A DNA stretch of 37,025 nucleotides from Gyrodactylus bullatarudis (Eukaryota; Platyhelminthes; Monogenea; Gyrodactylidea; Gyrodactylidae): the NCBI GenBank assembly GCA_012064415.1, contig SSNU01000283.1, forward strand, positions 1 to 37,025. Direction: 5' to 3'. The translations under genes were made by a program, and so were the position numbers. Within the stretch, counting starts at the first letter, position 1. Each line of letters starts with the position of its first letter. Below are positions 23,655 to 32,489 of the stretch, one piece after another. Under the pieces are notes generated by a model, which made no database searches, was not told the DNA's origin, and worked only from the letters and a program-made list of their open reading frames with translations.

Positions 23655-24089
23655 ATGTTTAGAAAATTTTTTCCATCGATTCTCTCCACAACATTACCTC
23701 TCAGGAGTTTAGGAGCAGGCAAAGTCACCACCAAATACACAAATAAATTTACGGCTAGTAAACAGGCAATTACTCTCACTCCTTCTGCTGAAAAACAAAT
23801 AAAATTTCTGTTAGGACAAAAAAGAGATGCCAAGGGTTTACGGATCAGCGTTAAAAAGCGAGGATGCAGTGGTCTTTCCTATTATTTAGAATATTGTGAT
23901 GAGAACCAATCTAAGAATGATGAAGTTGTTAAAATAGGAGATATTTCAATATATATTGATAGAAAGGCGCAATTAACTCTCCTCGGAACAGAGATGGATT
24001 ATGTTGAAAGCCTGGTAGCAAACGAATTTGTTTTTAGTAACCCTAATATAAAGGGTACCTGTGGCTGTGGAGAGAGTTTCACAATTTAA
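23655..24089 (+). CDS. ISCA1: Mitochondrial iron-sulfur cluster assembly protein ISCA1
   Basis: A single-exon gene of 144 aa. The first ~35 residues (MFRKFFPSIL and on) are basic and hydroxylated, as in a mitochondrial leader. The A-type carrier domain follows with LTPSAEKQIKFLL, KRGCSGLSY (Cys71), KAQLTLLGTEMDYVE and GTCGCGESF (Cys136, Cys138). These three cysteines bind the 2Fe-2S/4Fe-4S cluster or iron. The LLGTEMDYVE and CGCGESF wording identifies ISCA1 and not ISCA2. ISCA1 works with ISCA2 and IBA57 in late 4Fe-4S assembly for aconitase-type enzymes and, plausibly, the nearby class I fumarase. The gene is divergent from BiP. Confidence 0.96.
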   Translation: MFRKFFPSILSTTLPLRSLGAGKVTTKYTNKFTASKQAITLTPSAEKQIKFLLGQKRDAKGLRISVKKRGCSGLSYYLEYCDENQSKNDEVVKIGDISIYIDRKAQLTLLGTEMDYVESLVANEFVFSNPNIKGTCGCGESFTI

Positions 24090-24668
24090 AAAAAAATTAA
24101 ATGCTTTTATATTGGCCCAAGGAATACTTCGAAATCCTTAAATAACATTGGTCATCAGATATCCACTTTTATTTCATATTAGATATTTATAAATGAATGA
24201 AAATATATTATTTTACTGAATTCATTAGCGATAAATTTTTACTTTTATTATATTCAAGGTTCTTAAATCATGACTCAGGAATCCTGAGTCAGGATTCTTG
24301 AGCATATGAGGAATTTTGATAAGTTTTATCTAACAATAATATTCTTGAATTTTTACATTAAAATGTATTAATTATAGTCCTTATTATAGACTACTTAAGC
24401 AGATTTAGTTAAATGAAAAATTTCATTCAAATTTACAATTTGAAATCAAACATTCGCTGGAACATTCTAGAACTATAAAAAAAAAGAATAAATTATTCAT
24501 GATTGCTTGTTTCGTTTCTTGGATAGATTAAATAAATAATATTTAATATTAATAAATTTGTAATTCTAGTCATTTGAACCTAAATATGTCAATTACAAGA
24601 CCAAATCTTTATTATAATTTGTTTCTTCCGTCAATGTACTTATTTTATTCTTAATTCTAATAATCAAT
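24090..24668. promoter_or_regulatory. Intergenic region with paired AP-1-like palindrome
   Basis: A 19-nt perfect palindrome (GACTCAGGA, A, TCCTGAGTC) lies at 24272-24290. It contains TGACTCA (24271-24277) and TGAGTCA (24285-24291), both bZIP (AP-1/CNC) consensus sites 14 bp apart. AATAAA occurs near 24488. It lies about 380 bp ahead of the SOCS-box gene. The rest is plain AT-rich sequence. Confidence 0.35.
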
Positions 24669-25536
24669 ATGAATTCTAACATGAGTAGTTCATCTCTAGC
24701 CAATATTGTTATCAATTCAAATTATTCTCTCGCCACACTTTTTGACCACTACAAAATGGGCTATCCCATTAAAAACCTTAATGAACACCCAACTGCTGGT
24801 GAAATAATAAGTAGGCTAGTTATGCAAAACTTTGGCAATGGTATCAGTTATTTAATTGAAATGGATTTGGACTTAACTCTCAAGAATGAAAAAGGTTCTA
24901 GACCCATCTTTCTTACAGCAGCTGAAGGATTATGTGGCCCCACTAAGAGACTTATTCCTCTCTATAATGATAACGTATTGCACGAAAAGAATGATTCAGG
25001 ATTAAATGTTTTGTTAGTTCTTGTCTCTCGTGTACATTCAAGTTGTGGGTGTCTAGAAGTTCTAAAGAATCATTCAAAATTTAGAGATTTCTCAGAATTA
25101 AATACCCTCAATAGCATCTTTTCTCGCGTACGATCAGAAAATCTAGCGAAGGTTGAAAAGTTAATCGAATTTTGGATCACTAATAATTATTTTAATCTGT
25201 GCTATCAACAAGATTTTCATGACCTACCTGCTGGATATTTGGCTATGAATGAATCCATTCGTGACAAACTATTTTCCCTAAGTCAACATGATAACCAAGA
25301 TTCATTGAGTAGAATAGGGTCTGTTCAATTGTAATTTAGTTCATGCATTTTAATAATAATATTCTTATTTTAGTAGGCCAAGTTCTCTTTACTACTTATC
25401 GCTGGTTAGAATTCGTCAAATTCTTTATGAGAAGGCTATCAGAGAAGATTTGTCAGCAGACATCTTTCAAAATCACCAAATCCCGAGCTTACACCTGCCA
25501 CAGAGAATCAAAGATGCAATCATCAAGGTATTTTAA
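24669..25536 (+). CDS. Ankyrin repeat and SOCS-box (ASB-like) protein, 2 exons
   Basis: Exon 1 is 24669-25330 and exon 2 is 25374-25536, with a 43-nt GT-AG intron. The phase-2 join gives a TTT codon and a 274-aa product. Exon 1 includes ankyrin-like segments (LDLTLKNEKGSRPIFLTAAEG and LHEKNDSGLNVLLVLVSRVH). Exon 2 reads RPSSLYYLSLVRIRQILYEK and later SLHLPQRIKDAIIKVF, matching the SOCS-box pattern P..L..L...IR..L followed by LPLP..LK.YL. ASB proteins are substrate receptors of Elongin B/C-Cullin 5 ubiquitin ligases. The usual BC-box Cys (LCR) is Ser here (LSL), so Elongin binding could be weaker. Reading exon 1 alone would end at 25334 and lose the SOCS box. The subfamily cannot be given. Confidence 0.75.
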
Positions 25537-26551
25537 TGAACAATTTTTTTTAAATTATTCTTTTAATCTGATCAAGAGAGAATACAGTATATATTTATAC
25601 AATTTAATTAACTACTTTAAAGTAGCTTATTTGTTTTAGAGAATAATTATTTAGAAGATTTAATTTGCATTAAAGAAATCTTTATATAAATGGAAAGAGA
25701 CAAAATCTTTGAAGGTAAAAGTTGTTATTGATTCACAAGAAAATGTTATGATCGTGTTTATTGCTAAGAAGTTCTTCTGGGAAAACTATTTTCGAAACAA
25801 CTTGGCTTGAGAAATTTGAGAGTGAACATTTTTGGCAGACAATTTGAAGACTAAACTCATAATCATGAAAAAGTTGTTCTTCTAAAAATAATAAATATTT
25901 TGAAAATATTCATATCGAATTCGAATTATTTTCTCATAAAAATATCAAAGATTGATGACAGTTTTTTTTGATAAAAATGTCTAGAATAAACGAAATTATA
26001 TTAGCTTTGCGAAGTATCATACAAGATTGATATTTTAAAACTTTTTAGTATCACTCAAATCATATTTATTTGAACTGCTTTTCACCCGATCTCATCAATC
26101 GTATTATTAAAATGGCAATAAGATGGAGAATAAGTTTCCTTTATTTTCTGAAGAATCCAAAATTTTTCGAATTGCCGGCCAATTTTCAATGAATTCTAAC
26201 TACTACGTTCTACGATGCTCGTGGGAGATTACAGGAAAAATGAGTATTATCATAAAATGGGCTGATTTTTCCTCATCATGTTATTTATGCAAAACATCTT
26301 TTCATGTGTGTTGTACTTGAAAATATTCACCCTACCTTACTTGTAACCTGGTAGTATGAAAGTTCTTTCATATTCAAAAATATCGTTATGCATGATGTGA
26401 CGAATTTGAATGATTTGCATAACCAGCAGGAATTCTTTCAGATTATGCATAATCGGCAAAAACCTGACAGATATGCATAAATTAATTCAACTTGGCCATC
26501 AATTCTTTACGTATTTAAACAAAATAAATTCATCTTCAAACATATTTCGAG
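25537..26551. other. Intergenic, AT-rich; cluster of TGCAT motifs near 26390-26480
   Basis: No convincing gene. Four TGCAT-type motifs (TTATGCATGA, TTTGCATAAC, TTATGCATAAT, ATATGCATAAAT) fall within about 95 bp upstream of the integrase ORF. They could be regulatory or a degenerate tandem repeat. A 65-codon frame at 26123 has no recognisable features. Confidence 0.3.
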
Positions 26552-27508
26552 ATGACAAGAGAACAGTTTTATACTCGCCTGATGACTCTGACGAAAGCTG
26601 ACAACAACCGACTACTTACAGAGGAAAAATACCAAAAACTTCTCTCAAAAATAAAGTATGCCAATACAGGGATTAATCTCCAACCAGAGCATTACAGGAT
26701 TCGTGATAGGTATTCCTTTATTGTGCTGAAATCAGAAGAAAAAATTGTTTCAAAGAAAGGCAATTCTGGTGAATTCAAGTTCCTGGTGAAAATGGAAGAT
26801 ATTTATGAGATTATTAAGGAATTTCATGAAAAATGTGGTCACGCAGGACGAAAGAATACCAAACGACAAGTGGATCAAAAATACGAAAATATTACTTATG
26901 AACAAATCAGCATTTACATATCCCTTTGTCAAGTCTGTGCTAAAAATGTTTGCTCAAAGAAAAGAGGTATCGTTGTAAAGCCAATTATTTCAAATAATTT
27001 TAATCAAAGAGCGCAGGTGGATTTAATAGATTTTCAGTCTGAATCTCCAAACGGAGAGTTCAATTTTATTATGGTATACCAAGATCAGTCTACGAAATAT
27101 GTCCTACTAAGACCACTAAAATCAAAAGACTCTCCAGAAGTTTTGAATCATATTGAAGACATCTTTGATGATTTTGGTCCTCCGCATATTCTCCACACAG
27201 ATTTTGGAAGGGAATTCAGAAATTCAGAATTTGACGAACTGATATCAAAGTATAAAGGTCTAAAAATTGTACATGATAGACCTAGTCAATGCCGAGACTC
27301 AATTGAAAGAGACATCAAAGAAATCCTTCGAGAATGGCTTGAAGAAAATGGTACCAGAGAATGGACAAAAGGTGTTCGAAAAATACAGGCGATAATAAAC
27401 AATCGCTCTCTTCAAACAATAAAATCAACCCCGTATAAACGCCTATTTGGAGTTAGTTACTTAGAGAAAACGGATTTCGAGACATTATACCAGGAATTCT
27501 CAAGTTAA
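26552..27508 (+). CDS. KRBA2/SCAND3-type retroelement-derived integrase
   Basis: An uninterrupted 318-aa ORF. A zinc-binding HHCC domain (FHEKCGHAGRKNT, then SLCQVCAKN) precedes an RNase-H-like DDE core. The core has Asp in AQVDLIDF, Asp in HTDFGREF and Glu in RDSIERDIKE, with 34 residues between the last two. The block KYENITYEQISIYISLCQVC and the end block TIKSTPYKRLFG match what I recall of KRBA2 and SCAND3 integrase-like proteins, which are abundant in some arthropod genomes. No reverse transcriptase, LTR or terminal inverted repeat is visible nearby. It could be a single-gene transposon copy or a co-opted gene. The intact frame points to recent activity or selection. Confidence 0.8.
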   Translation: MTREQFYTRLMTLTKADNNRLLTEEKYQKLLSKIKYANTGINLQPEHYRIRDRYSFIVLKSEEKIVSKKGNSGEFKFLVKMEDIYEIIKEFHEKCGHAGRKNTKRQVDQKYENITYEQISIYISLCQVCAKNVCSKKRGIVVKPIISNNFNQRAQVDLIDFQSESPNGEFNFIMVYQDQSTKYVLLRPLKSKDSPEVLNHIEDIFDDFGPPHILHTDFGREFRNSEFDELISKYKGLKIVHDRPSQCRDSIERDIKEILREWLEENGTREWTKGVRKIQAIINNRSLQTIKSTPYKRLFGVSYLEKTDFETLYQEFSS

Positions 27509-28296
27509 GAAGAAAATTTCAAAGGATAGAAGCTACAGAGAATGTGTGATTCGAATGGTTAAATTAATACAGATTAGAGTAATAATAATGTAGAGTTTTC
27601 AGAATATTTTTTCATCAACAATTTCAATAAATTTTCCTATCTACTTATTAGAGACGATACATGGAGTTTTTGAAATTTTGCGTCTAGTCTTAGAAATAGT
27701 CCAAATTCTGAAAATATCTTTAATAAATGTTTTTGCCCGAAGGTTGACAATCAAGAATTGGGCGTAATTCAGATTAAAAATAATACTTTTCCCAAGAAAT
27801 TTCATAAAAACTTTTTGTGGAAATATATGTTCTTTGTGTACTAGAGGGTTTATCAGGCTAGGATATACAACAAGTCTGAAAAATTCCTAAAGAAAAAGGT
27901 AATAAAGCAATATAAAATGTATATTGTTCATCATGAAAGATATTTCAATTTGGAATTATGATGAGAAACTGAAGATTTTAATCCTCTCATTGAACTGTAT
28001 TTCTCTAACACATATGTAGAATATAGAATGATGTCAAAATTTCGATTACAATAAATGTATAGTGAATGATTTTGGAATTTGAAGAATTAATCCATAATGT
28101 ATTTTAAAGAGTGACTTTCAAAAAACACGTGTGAATTTTCTGTATTAAATGAAAGCTTGCTAAAATGATAGATTTTAATAGAGAAATTTGATTCAAATAC
28201 AAAGTTGATTTAGCGTTTATCAATTTTGGGCGATTTATGAAAGAATTAAAAAAATCTGTTCTATGTAAATTTAATGAATATAGATTTAATCGGAAT
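27509..28296. other. Intergenic, no gene seen
   Basis: AT-rich sequence with only short random frames. It leads into the ribozyme-bearing element. Confidence 0.4.
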
Positions 28297-28487
28297 AAAA
28301 CCAATCTTTGTAAATAAGCACTATGTGGAAATTACAGTGTTTTTAGACAATTGACCTACTAGCAAAGTGTGGTCACTGGTAATTACTCTAACTTGACGGA
28401 AATTGTCTTCTCACACCTAGATGTTAAAAATTCGGATAAGCAAGTGTCAATTCCATAAGAGAGTCAAATAATATTCAACTCATGGTG

Positions 28488-28535
28488 GCAGATGTAGACG
28501 CGTTTCGTCCTTATTAGGACTCGTCAGTACACCAT
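28488..28535 (-). ncRNA. Hammerhead ribozyme (left unit)
   Basis: On the minus strand the core is CUGACGA (28527-28521), stem II GUCC-UAAUAA-GGAC, GAAA, a self-complementary ACGCGU and the cleavage triplet GUC (28499-28497). It is the inverted twin of the right unit and all core positions are retained. Stem I pairs the bases before CUGACGA with UACAU after the cleavage site. Confidence 0.8.
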
Positions 28536-28537
28536 AG

Positions 28538-28586
28538 CCAGTGTACTGACGAGTCCTAATAAGGACGAAACGCGTCTACATCTGCC
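28538..28586 (+). ncRNA. Hammerhead ribozyme (right unit)
   Basis: The core is CUGACGA (28546-28552), a 4-bp stem II GUCC/GGAC with a UAAUAA loop, and GAAA (28567-28570). Palindromic ACGCGU gives a very short stem III, and GUC (28574-28576) marks the cleavage site. Stem I pairs GUGUA (28541-28545) with UACAU (28577-28581). This is the type I form with minimal stem III known from animal retrozymes and Penelope-like elements, which may cleave as dimers paired through ACGCGU. Confidence 0.85.
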
Positions 28587-29040
28587 ACCATGAGTTGAAT
28601 ATTATTTGACTCTCTTATGGAATTGACACTTGCTTATCCGAATTTTTAACATCTAGGTGTGAGAAGATAATCTCCATCAAGTTAGAGTTCATATGGATAT
28701 AGTAATTACCAGTGACCACACTTTGTTAGTAGGTCAATTGTCTAAAAACCAATCTTTTTTCAAAGCCTCTTTAAGAGATACCAGGAGAGTACCCTTTTTC
28801 AGAGAGACGCTTGTAACCTGAACTCTTTTCAATTTTATCTAAAAAGCGTCTCATTCACTGAAGATTCTTCAGTGAAGAAGGTACTTGACTATCTCAGTAC
28901 CAAAACATTTAGAAACGTTAGTTTTATTCCGATTAAATTTACTTTTACTAATATTTATTAAAGATTTCAGATTCCATCATGGAACAAAATAATTTTCCTA
29001 TTAATTTAATACTGTTAAAAGAGAAGAACTGAATAAGTTA

Positions 29041-29574
29041 AAGCTATTCTCGATGAATTTGGTAATTCATGATTTTTACAAAAATCTCATTTTTTCATCA
29101 AGGTATGGAAATTTTTGAAAGACTTTTTGGTAACTGATTCAAATGTACACTTTTACTGAATTGAGAAAAAAAATTTGAAAATTTTAGAGACATTTTAAAA
29201 TTCGAGATGGCCCGAATTTTTTATTTTTTTAAACTTTGAGTTGAAAATTTTTATTTATTTCAAGGACTGGGAGAAATCAAACGTTATTTTTCAGGATCAT
29301 CGTTAGACAAAGAAAATATTTACTCTTATCCATATTTTTGAAAAAACACACCATTTACGTGCGAAAGTCTACTTCCTAAAAAATCGCGCCATCTCGAATT
29401 TTAAAATGTCTCTAAAATTTTCCAAAAAAAACTTTTTTTCAAGATTTTTTTCTCAATTCAGTAAGTGTACATTTGAATCAGTTACCAAAAAATCTTTCAA
29501 AAATTTCCATACCTTGTTGAAAAAATGAGATTTTTGTAAAAATCATGAATTCCCAAATTCATCGAGAATAGCTG
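29041..29574. mobile_element. Long-TIR MITE, family 1, copy 2
   Basis: The ends read AGCTATTCTCGATGAATTTG and its complement. The flanks are TA (29039-29040 and 29575-29576). Compared with copy 1 the central part is deleted between about 29375 and 29380. It is non-coding. Confidence 0.8.
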
Positions 29575-29642
29575 TAGATAAATAAATGATTGTATTAACT
29601 GATAATGTTTGATAAATAAAAAGAAGATTTATTTTAAATTAA

Positions 29643-29648
29643 TTTATT
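29643..29648 (-). terminator. Poly(A) signal of the neuropeptide gene
   Basis: AATAAA on the minus strand, 74 nt after the stop codon of the neuropeptide precursor. Confidence 0.5.
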
Positions 29649-29721
29649 TCCAAAATTCTGAGGATGATTCTGGATATTTAAAAACTCATCAACATTCTTT
29701 CTTCAAGATGATACATTTGGG

Positions 29722-30633
29722 CTAGTAATCTTCAATTGAACGTTTTCCAAAGCGAAAGTTTCTAAATGCTCTCTTTGGGAATGTATAATCGTAATCTTGC
29801 TCTTTCAAGTCAGGCCCGTAATAGCCTATGGAATAAGATGGGTTTAGAAAAAAGAGAGAGAACATTTTAAAGATAAAAATAAATTCAAATATACAGTACT
29901 ACGGTTGGAAGAATCTCAACATTTTCGACAAAAATTAAATGTGACGGACAGGATAGCTTGAAGGTCAGAAAAATCGATAACTTGTTCTATGAATGAATCG
30001 ATTTAATGATCTATTGTCGATTTTGAAGAATGCTTTGACTAATCCATTTTTTCGAGAATCGAAACAAAAGAAAATCAAGTAATTAATGTTATTTCTAATA
30101 ATAAAGAAACTGCTTTACCTCTGTTATTTAAGTTTTTATATCTAGTATGTTCTGTCATGTTTCTCTAAATGAGAATCATGAAGTTTTTCTCAAGAATATT
30201 AGAATCAAAACTTAGCATTGAGAATGAAATGAACTAATGAAATACCGCGCATGTAAAAGTTGATGACTTCATCTATCTAAAAATTTACTTGAGTCCTAAA
30301 TGAGTCCTTCATTGGAAACAGGAAAAGCTAAATGATTTTCTTGTTACAATTAATAAATTTGATAAAATAGTTGAGAATGTCAAATATTCCCAAGGAATAT
30401 TCTTGGGAATTATTCTAATAACAAAAACTTCAAAAAAGAAAAAATCATATTCCCATATGATAATTATAATTAAGGAAATTCACAGATTTCTTTAAAGAGC
30501 TAAGGAAGTACGTGAGTTTTTCTCAACCATTATTTTCAGATGACAACTCACTCATTCTTGGATCTACCACGAGTCCAGATGACAAGATAATTTGGATTGC
30601 AAACAAACAGATGAATACCAAGAATCTGGACAT
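29722..30633 (-). CDS. RFamide-type neuropeptide precursor, 2 exons
   Basis: Exon 1 is 30633-30528 and exon 2 is 29825-29722, joined across a 702-nt intron (G|gttgag ... ccatag|GC) in phase 1. The product is 69 aa. Residues 1 to about 20 form a signal peptide (MSRFLVFICLFAIQIILSSG). A spacer with acidic and Tyr-rich stretches (KEQDYDYTF) follows, then PKR, AFRNFRF, GKR and a short tail SIEDY. Cleavage at the two KR sites and conversion of the Gly would yield AFRNFRF-amide. The plan of signal peptide, spacer, one amidated peptide and short tail is typical of small neuropeptide genes. The C-terminal NFRF-amide recalls crustacean NFLRFamides but lacks the Leu, and only one copy is present. I do not recognise a named family. 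Sibling processing enzymes of the subtilase type would act on it. An upstream noncoding exon is possible. Confidence 0.72.
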
Positions 30634-31116
30634 TGTTTTGGATCTATCGGTGGGGATGAGAAATTTGAATTAGTTTTTTTAACTAGGTCAGATTAGAATT
30701 TTATTATTTGATTAGTTTTTTGGATTCTACTGACCTCTAATAAGCTCAACCGAATAAAATTTGTCAAGTGCTGTCTGTCTAGACTTGATGATTTTAAAAT
30801 CAAGAAAAGAAGAAAATACAAAATCGTTCAAAACTTTGTTGACATAAATGTTGGCATTTATGAATTTTGCGAAATTGAATTTTTTTTCAAGAATTTAAAA
30901 AAATTTGAATCCACGTTTTCCAAGTGAAGAGAAATATCCAGTTGACGCCTTTTTTGATTTGGAAATTTTTATCGATTTTAATGTGAAAGAATGGATCAAA
31001 ACTAGGCATTGATCTGTCCAAGATTTCTATGGGAGACGAATTTGGATTTCTTGATGATATTCACTAATTGAAAATACGTGATATTTCCATGATCCTAAAT
31101 CCATAAAAATTGTTGG
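30634..31116. other. Intergenic upstream of neuropeptide gene
   Basis: No clear TATA box lies just upstream of the neuropeptide ATG. A possible splice acceptor (ACCGATAG on the minus strand, 10 nt before the ATG) would allow a distant 5' UTR exon. The rest is repeat-like. Confidence 0.3.
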
Positions 31117-31503
31117 ATGTTTCCTAGTCTAATTCCTTCGAACTCAAACTTGAAAAGTGTTTTAAGAGGTTATCTTACTCTGGAAGTTCACGGAAATTCG
31201 TCATTCCTGTGGGAAATCGAACAATTTGAGTTTTTCGATTATCACGAAGGCAAATTATCCAAAATCTGGAAGTTTAATTTTTTCTCTGAAACAGTAAGAT
31301 CTTCGCTATCTTTATGGCCAAATTCGAATTCTTCGTTCAATGTTGATCCCAAATATCATCCCTTAACTGCTTCGAATCATTAAAATCGATAAAATTTTGG
31401 GCTCAAAAGTTGAAAAAGTGGAAATTCAAAATATTCGTTTTTTTGTGAATCCGTAGAAAAATTTTGAGTATTTTTAAATTCTCATCTTCATGTCAACTAG
31501 CTT
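31117..31503. repeat. Partial MITE family 2 element (right part)
   Basis: The right end reads TCTCATCTTCATGTCAACTAGCTT, truncated here to its key parts (CATCTTCATGTCAACTAG, then CTT), and is followed by TA (31504-31505). The inner sequence near 31210-31400 matches 7603-7795. No left terminus was found. The 88-codon frame at 31117 is repeat sequence. Confidence 0.5.
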
Positions 31504-31507
31504 TACA

Positions 31508-32489
31508 TTTTTAAAACTTATAAAGAAAAAATTCAAAGTTCAGGAATACGGGAATAAAATCATTAAATTTTTGATGTTGAAGGAATACATAGATACAAGG
31601 CTTATCTCATCAATTTATTTACATCTCAGAACTGACAGTCAATTCTAATTAACCTTTGAGGTATTTAATTTGATACAAATTTTGGATCCACCAGGAGTAA
31701 CAAGAGATTAACTCATCAATAATCTCGGCGTCTTCTTATTAAAAAGATTAATTTTTTATTACAATTAAAAATATTGAATTTACTAATAGAAAAATCAATA
31801 AAATAAAGATGGTATAGATGAATTTACTCGTCATTAAACTTTTTTTAATGAAAAAAATTCTAGGATATTTTTTCGAAAATGATTGATAAGATTAAAAATA
31901 AAGGGCACTGTTTGATTAATTCATCTTTTTTCCGATGATAAATGAATAAAATCGGATAATTCATATAAGCAATGCTGTATTTCTTTTCAATAATCATGAC
32001 TGAAAATTTCATATCTCTTATCATGAATTCCACACAAATGGTTTGTTTCAATTTAAATCCTTAACTTTTAAAAATAATTGACAAATATTTAAGTCAGTAA
32101 AGATGTAATCGATAGGATTAACCCAATGTAAATATTCTTATAGATTAATTTTTTAAAATTTAAAGATTGGACATAGATATTGAAACGCTAACAAAAAATT
32201 GATATATCTCAACATTTTTTTTCTCGAGATATTTCTACTTATAAAAAAACAGTTTATTTTGGGATTAAATCAATAATAATTAATTATAATGTGTTGGATA
32301 CTAATATTTTTAGAAACAGTTTTTCATATTTTTAGTTAGAAGATTTTTCAATATACCCATTGAACAAAAACGAACTCAACTAGTTATGGTGTTCGAAGGT
32401 TGTAACTATGAAATCTAATCTGATGAAGAAAGTCTCGTGTTAAAAAGTCGGACAAGTTTCAATTTTAAAAGATAATTATAATTAAAACA
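31508..32489. other. Gene-free AT-rich region
   Basis: Only short frames occur, without family resemblance. No RNA gene was recognised. Confidence 0.35.

Larger units (their letters stand above)
28297..28757. mobile_element. Inverted-dimer element carrying two hammerhead ribozymes, 13-bp TSD
   Basis: The left arm (28340-28532) and right arm (28541-28748) are inverted copies around an 8-nt centre (CATAGCCA). The right arm has a 15-nt insertion near 28688-28703 and a few substitutions. The direct repeat AAAACCAATCTTT occurs at 28297-28309 and 28745-28757, consistent with a target-site duplication. Each arm begins at the centre with a type I hammerhead, followed by about 160 bp of tail. No protein is encoded. 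It resembles non-autonomous retrozymes or Penelope-type terminal units arranged head to head. Confidence 0.75.

Noticed and set aside
26577..26605. CTGATGA followed closely by CGAAAGCTGAC, resembling a hammerhead core
   Set aside because: There is no room or pairing for stem II between the two motifs, and the stretch lies inside the intact integrase ORF.
28341..28748. CRISPR-like or bacterial integron explanation for the inverted arms
   Set aside because: There are only two inverted units and no spacers; the context is eukaryotic and the hammerhead core explains the conserved centre.
32417..32450. CTGATGAAGAAAGTC, resembling hammerhead pieces
   Set aside because: CUGAUGA is followed at once by GAAAGUC with no stem II, and no flanking stems were found.
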